A program made the position numbers and the translations under genes. The notes beneath the pieces are model-generated. The model made no database searches. It was not told the origin of the DNA and saw nothing but the letters and a program-made list of their open reading frames with translations. From Hydrogenovibrio sp965140365 (GTDB lineage: Bacteria > Pseudomonadota > Gammaproteobacteria > Thiomicrospirales > Thiomicrospiraceae), in assembly GCA_965140365.1 (NCBI GenBank), contig OZ223196.1: a stretch of DNA of 64,000 bases; one strand, given 5' to 3'. Positions 62,032-64,000 of the stretch are shown here, one piece after another (position 1 is the first letter of the stretch; each line of letters starts with the position of its first letter).

Positions 62032-63114
62032 CTATGCCGCTTCGATGCGGTCAATTTCCTTACGAAGATGCTTGATGGATGGCGTTACGATAATCACGAA
62101 ATACGCTTCACGCATTTTGCGTTGCGGTGCGGCATCCACCAGATAGCCTTTGGCTCCGGCGTGCTGCATGACCGAATCGGCCGCGCGTTTACAGATTTCC
62201 CCGCCCAGCAAACGGGCTTCCAGTACCGATTTGATGTATTCTTGGCCAGGCGTGAAAGGGTCTTCGCACAAAGCTTCGATCAAATCGATGGCATCTTCCA
62301 AATCTTCGGTTATTTCTTCCGGCGAATCGTCCAGATATTCGTTGATCTCGGACAAGGTCAGATTCGCTTTTTCCATTTCGTTGACGGCGCCTTTAATGAC
62401 TCCGGCGGCCATACCGGTTTGCAATAAGATGAATCCGGCTTTGATTCTTTCCAAATAGGGTTTCAACGGGTCGGCCAATAAATATTTCTTAGGCAAGAAA
62501 GCGTTGTCGAACAACAGGGAATAGGTTCCCGTGCCTTCCATCCCGACGAATTCGGCCATTTGTTTCATGGTCAAGCCTTCCAAATCACATGGAATCAGGG
62601 CCATGACATCTTTTTCATAGTTTTTGTCGTGGTCGTGCACGCTGAAAATCGAACCGAAAAAGTGCTTGTCGGACCCTTCCAACAGGTTGGATACCCAAGG
62701 CAAGGTGCCGTTGATGATGTAACCGTCTTCGGTTTCTTCCGCGGACAATTTCAGGTCTTCAATACCGGCAAAATACTTCATCGGGTTGGACAAAGCCGTG
62801 GCGCCGAAATATTCGCCATCCACCATCTTCGGCAGGATGTCGGATTTCAACCATTCGTTTTCAGAATTTTCGATGTACCAGGTACAGACGGACTGCGCCC
62901 ACATCATAAAGCCGGTCGACATACATTCTTCGGACACGGTCGCCATATCCTGAATGGTGCCGAACAGGTTCAAATCGCCATTGTTTAGGGATGGAATATG
63001 GTGTCGAAACGCGCCGGCCTGGCCAACTTTCGATAAAATTTCGGTCGTGTACTGTCCATGATCAATGGCCACTGTTAACGGCTTAAGATCTTTTTGAACA
63101 ATTTGACTAATCAT
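62032..63114 (-). CDS. Acyl-CoA-dehydrogenase-family flavoprotein (monooxygenase/oxidase-like)
   Basis: This protein of about 360 residues has the ACAD fold. A TALSNPMKYFAG segment, the DGYIINGTLPWVSNLLEGSDKHFF core and a C-terminal helical half are visible. Relatives outside fatty-acid oxidation include nitroalkane oxidase, SfnB/DszC-type desulfurising enzymes and amine hydroxylases. Pairing with a rubredoxin reductase makes an oxygen-using or reductive role more likely than beta-oxidation (inference). The ATG at 63114 has AAGGAG at seven bases. Substrate unknown. Confidence 0.82.
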   Translation of the reverse strand: MISQIVQKDLKPLTVAIDHGQYTTEILSKVGQAGAFRHHIPSLNNGDLNLFGTIQDMATVSEECMSTGFMMWAQSVCTWYIENSENEWLKSDILPKMVDGEYFGATALSNPMKYFAGIEDLKLSAEETEDGYIINGTLPWVSNLLEGSDKHFFGSIFSVHDHDKNYEKDVMALIPCDLEGLTMKQMAEFVGMEGTGTYSLLFDNAFLPKKYLLADPLKPYLERIKAGFILLQTGMAAGVIKGAVNEMEKANLTLSEINEYLDDSPEEITEDLEDAIDLIEALCEDPFTPGQEYIKSVLEARLLGGEICKRAADSVMQHAGAKGYLVDAAPQRKMREAYFVIIVTPSIKHLRKEIDRIEAA

Positions 63115-63140
63115 GGTCATTCTCCTTCAAAGTGGGAAAA

Positions 63141-63164
63141 CCTGGCGAAAACCGCCAGGCCTGG
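63141..63164 (-). promoter_or_regulatory. Intercistronic hairpin with CCAGGCCTGG
   Basis: CCTGGCG-AAAAC-CGCCAGG (63141-63159) forms a seven-base stem that competes with the exact CCAGGCCTGG at 63155-63164. It lies between the OsmC-like and ACAD-like genes and may tune relative mRNA levels. Confidence 0.45.
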
Positions 63165-63173
63165 ACAGTGTGA

Positions 63174-63713
63174 TTAACCGACTAACTTTCCGGACAGATC
63201 CACCGCATTCATATAAGTGTTGGCCACTGGCGACCATTTGATGGCGTGTGCAACCAACGCTTCCAAATCTTCTTTGGAGGCTTCTGGTGATTCGATGGTG
63301 AACATGGCACGCACTTCGGTGACACCCAATTTTTTGTTTGGATCCACATCACCGGTACCCCAAACAGCGGTGATGTTGATGTCACCTTCCAATTCGACTT
63401 CTAATTTGGTTAAACTAATACCACGCGCTGTTGCGTTGGCTTGAACGCCTACCGACAAACATGAACCCAAAGACAGCAAAGCCATTTCAGATGGGTTTGG
63501 TGCCGTGTCTTCACCCAACAAGACAGGTGGCTCGTCCACAACAACCGGGTCCAAATCACGGATGTAGTTCAAGTTTTTGAACTGACCTTCCAATACGGTT
63601 TTGGACTTCAATGTTTTGATGGTATCCGGTGCGGCTTTCCCCGCTTCGGCCAATTTGTTCAAACCATCGTTATCGATTGGACGGATACATGAAGGGATAT
63701 AGACTTCGCTCAT
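63174..63713 (-). CDS. OsmC-family protein lacking the resolving cysteine
   Basis: This 179-residue protein has an OsmC core with the first Cys in LLSLGSCLSVGVQANA. The second conserved Cys of peroxidatic OsmC/Ohr proteins (CPV) is replaced in KWSPVANTYMNA by Ser. It may therefore not be a normal hydroperoxide reductase. GAGGAG precedes the ATG. It is the first gene of the OsmC-ACAD-rubredoxin operon, under the sigma54 promoter at 63777. Confidence 0.82.
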   Translation of the reverse strand: MSEVYIPSCIRPIDNDGLNKLAEAGKAAPDTIKTLKSKTVLEGQFKNLNYIRDLDPVVVDEPPVLLGEDTAPNPSEMALLSLGSCLSVGVQANATARGISLTKLEVELEGDINITAVWGTGDVDPNKKLGVTEVRAMFTIESPEASKEDLEALVAHAIKWSPVANTYMNAVDLSGKLVG

Positions 63714-63776
63714 TTGAGACTCCTCGTAAATTTTTAAAGTGAATAATTTCGACTTCTTCGAAACTTACCCAGTCAT

Positions 63777-63792
63777 AGCGTGAAGGATGCCA
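63777..63792 (-). promoter_or_regulatory. Sigma54 promoter of OsmC/ACAD/rubredoxin operon
   Basis: On the minus strand TGGCATCCTTCACGCT has GG and GC ten bases apart (plus-strand CC at 63790-63791, GC at 63778-63779). The predicted start is near 63766, about 50 bases before the ATG. Confidence 0.6.
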
Positions 63793-63812
63793 CAATTTAA
63801 CAAAACATTATT

Positions 63813-63825
63813 TTTCAAATATTTA
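63813..63825. promoter_or_regulatory. IHF-like site, OsmC operon promoter
   Basis: TTTCAAATATTTA differs from the IHF consensus (WATCAANNNNTTR) at one position and is centred 53 bases before the predicted start, as at the other two promoters. Confidence 0.45.
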
Positions 63826-63908
63826 TATAATATTGTTCATAATTTAGATTAATAAATTAACGGAAAATGTCTACAAATTACTTACAAAGTTTTACAATTG
63901 GTATTATT

Positions 63909-63926
63909 TGTTAACAATTGTTGACA
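63909..63926. promoter_or_regulatory. Enhancer palindrome upstream of OsmC operon
   Basis: TGTTAACAATTGTTGACA differs at one base from the perfect palindrome at 50513. Its centre is about 151 bases upstream of the predicted start. Confidence 0.55.
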
Positions 63927-64000
63927 AAAAGAAAGGATGAAAACGACAAAAAATAGATAATTTTTAACAAAATCAACTACTTAATAAATTGGCACAAGCC

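Overview
The window looks like chromosomal DNA of a Gram-negative, gammaproteobacterium-like organism. It encodes outer-membrane proteins (MipA/OmpV, a porin), LolA- and lipid-A-acyltransferase-like proteins, HemF, Hsp15, TsaC, RsgA, a Rof-type Rho antiterminator, several c-di-GMP enzymes and a sigma54 activator. There are no rRNA, tRNA, phage or intact transposase genes and no CRISPR array, and no marker fixes the genus.

Layout. 1-2123: the end of an unidentified gene, a terminator and a DUF389 membrane protein. 2285-23819: a large pigment or lipid biosynthetic cluster. It combines aryl-polyene (APE) functions (COG4648 protein, ketosynthase, chain-length-factor-like partner, two hotdog dehydratases, FabG-type reductase, ACP, AMP-ligase, acyltransferase, GT2, LolA-like carrier, MMPL exporter) with a dialkylresorcinol module (DarA, DarB, BtrH-like acyltransferase, ABC exporter, a flavin enzyme with halogenase-type motifs). 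The layout points to a flexirubin/arcuflavin-like APE-dialkylresorcinol ester. A 162-bp MITE-like element sits between the flavin enzyme and MMPL genes. 23936-26825: housekeeping genes (hslR, hemF, M48 peptidase, tsaC). 27042-32147: an HlyD/ABC/ABC-2 efflux cassette. 32300-47173: polysaccharide deacetylase, diguanylate cyclase, LysE, beta-CASP hydrolase, LapA, VIT, MFS, an unknown polytopic protein behind an FNR-like box, TapT-like, GNAT, PAS-GGDEF-EAL and a chemoreceptor. 47556-48929: a DASS transporter.

49000-64000 holds the most striking signal. Three transcription units carry the same promoter architecture: an 18-bp TGTTAACAATTGTTAACA-type palindrome, an IHF site centred 52-53 bp before the predicted start, and a GG-N10-GC sigma54 promoter. 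They are a porin, a Tat-exported NrtA/SsuA-like ABC importer, and an OsmC-like/acyl-CoA-dehydrogenase-like/rubredoxin-reductase operon. A NifA/NtrC-type activator with GAF, GAFTGA and Fis domains lies between them. I read this as one regulon for uptake and flavin-dependent oxidation of an unknown small solute. Accessory genes, two of them AT-rich, interrupt it at 55.6-60.4 kb.

Across the whole window the palindrome CCAGGCCTGG occurs 18 times exactly (about 0.06 expected by chance) and is enriched in terminators. It behaves like a HIP1- or uptake-sequence-like genomic signature.
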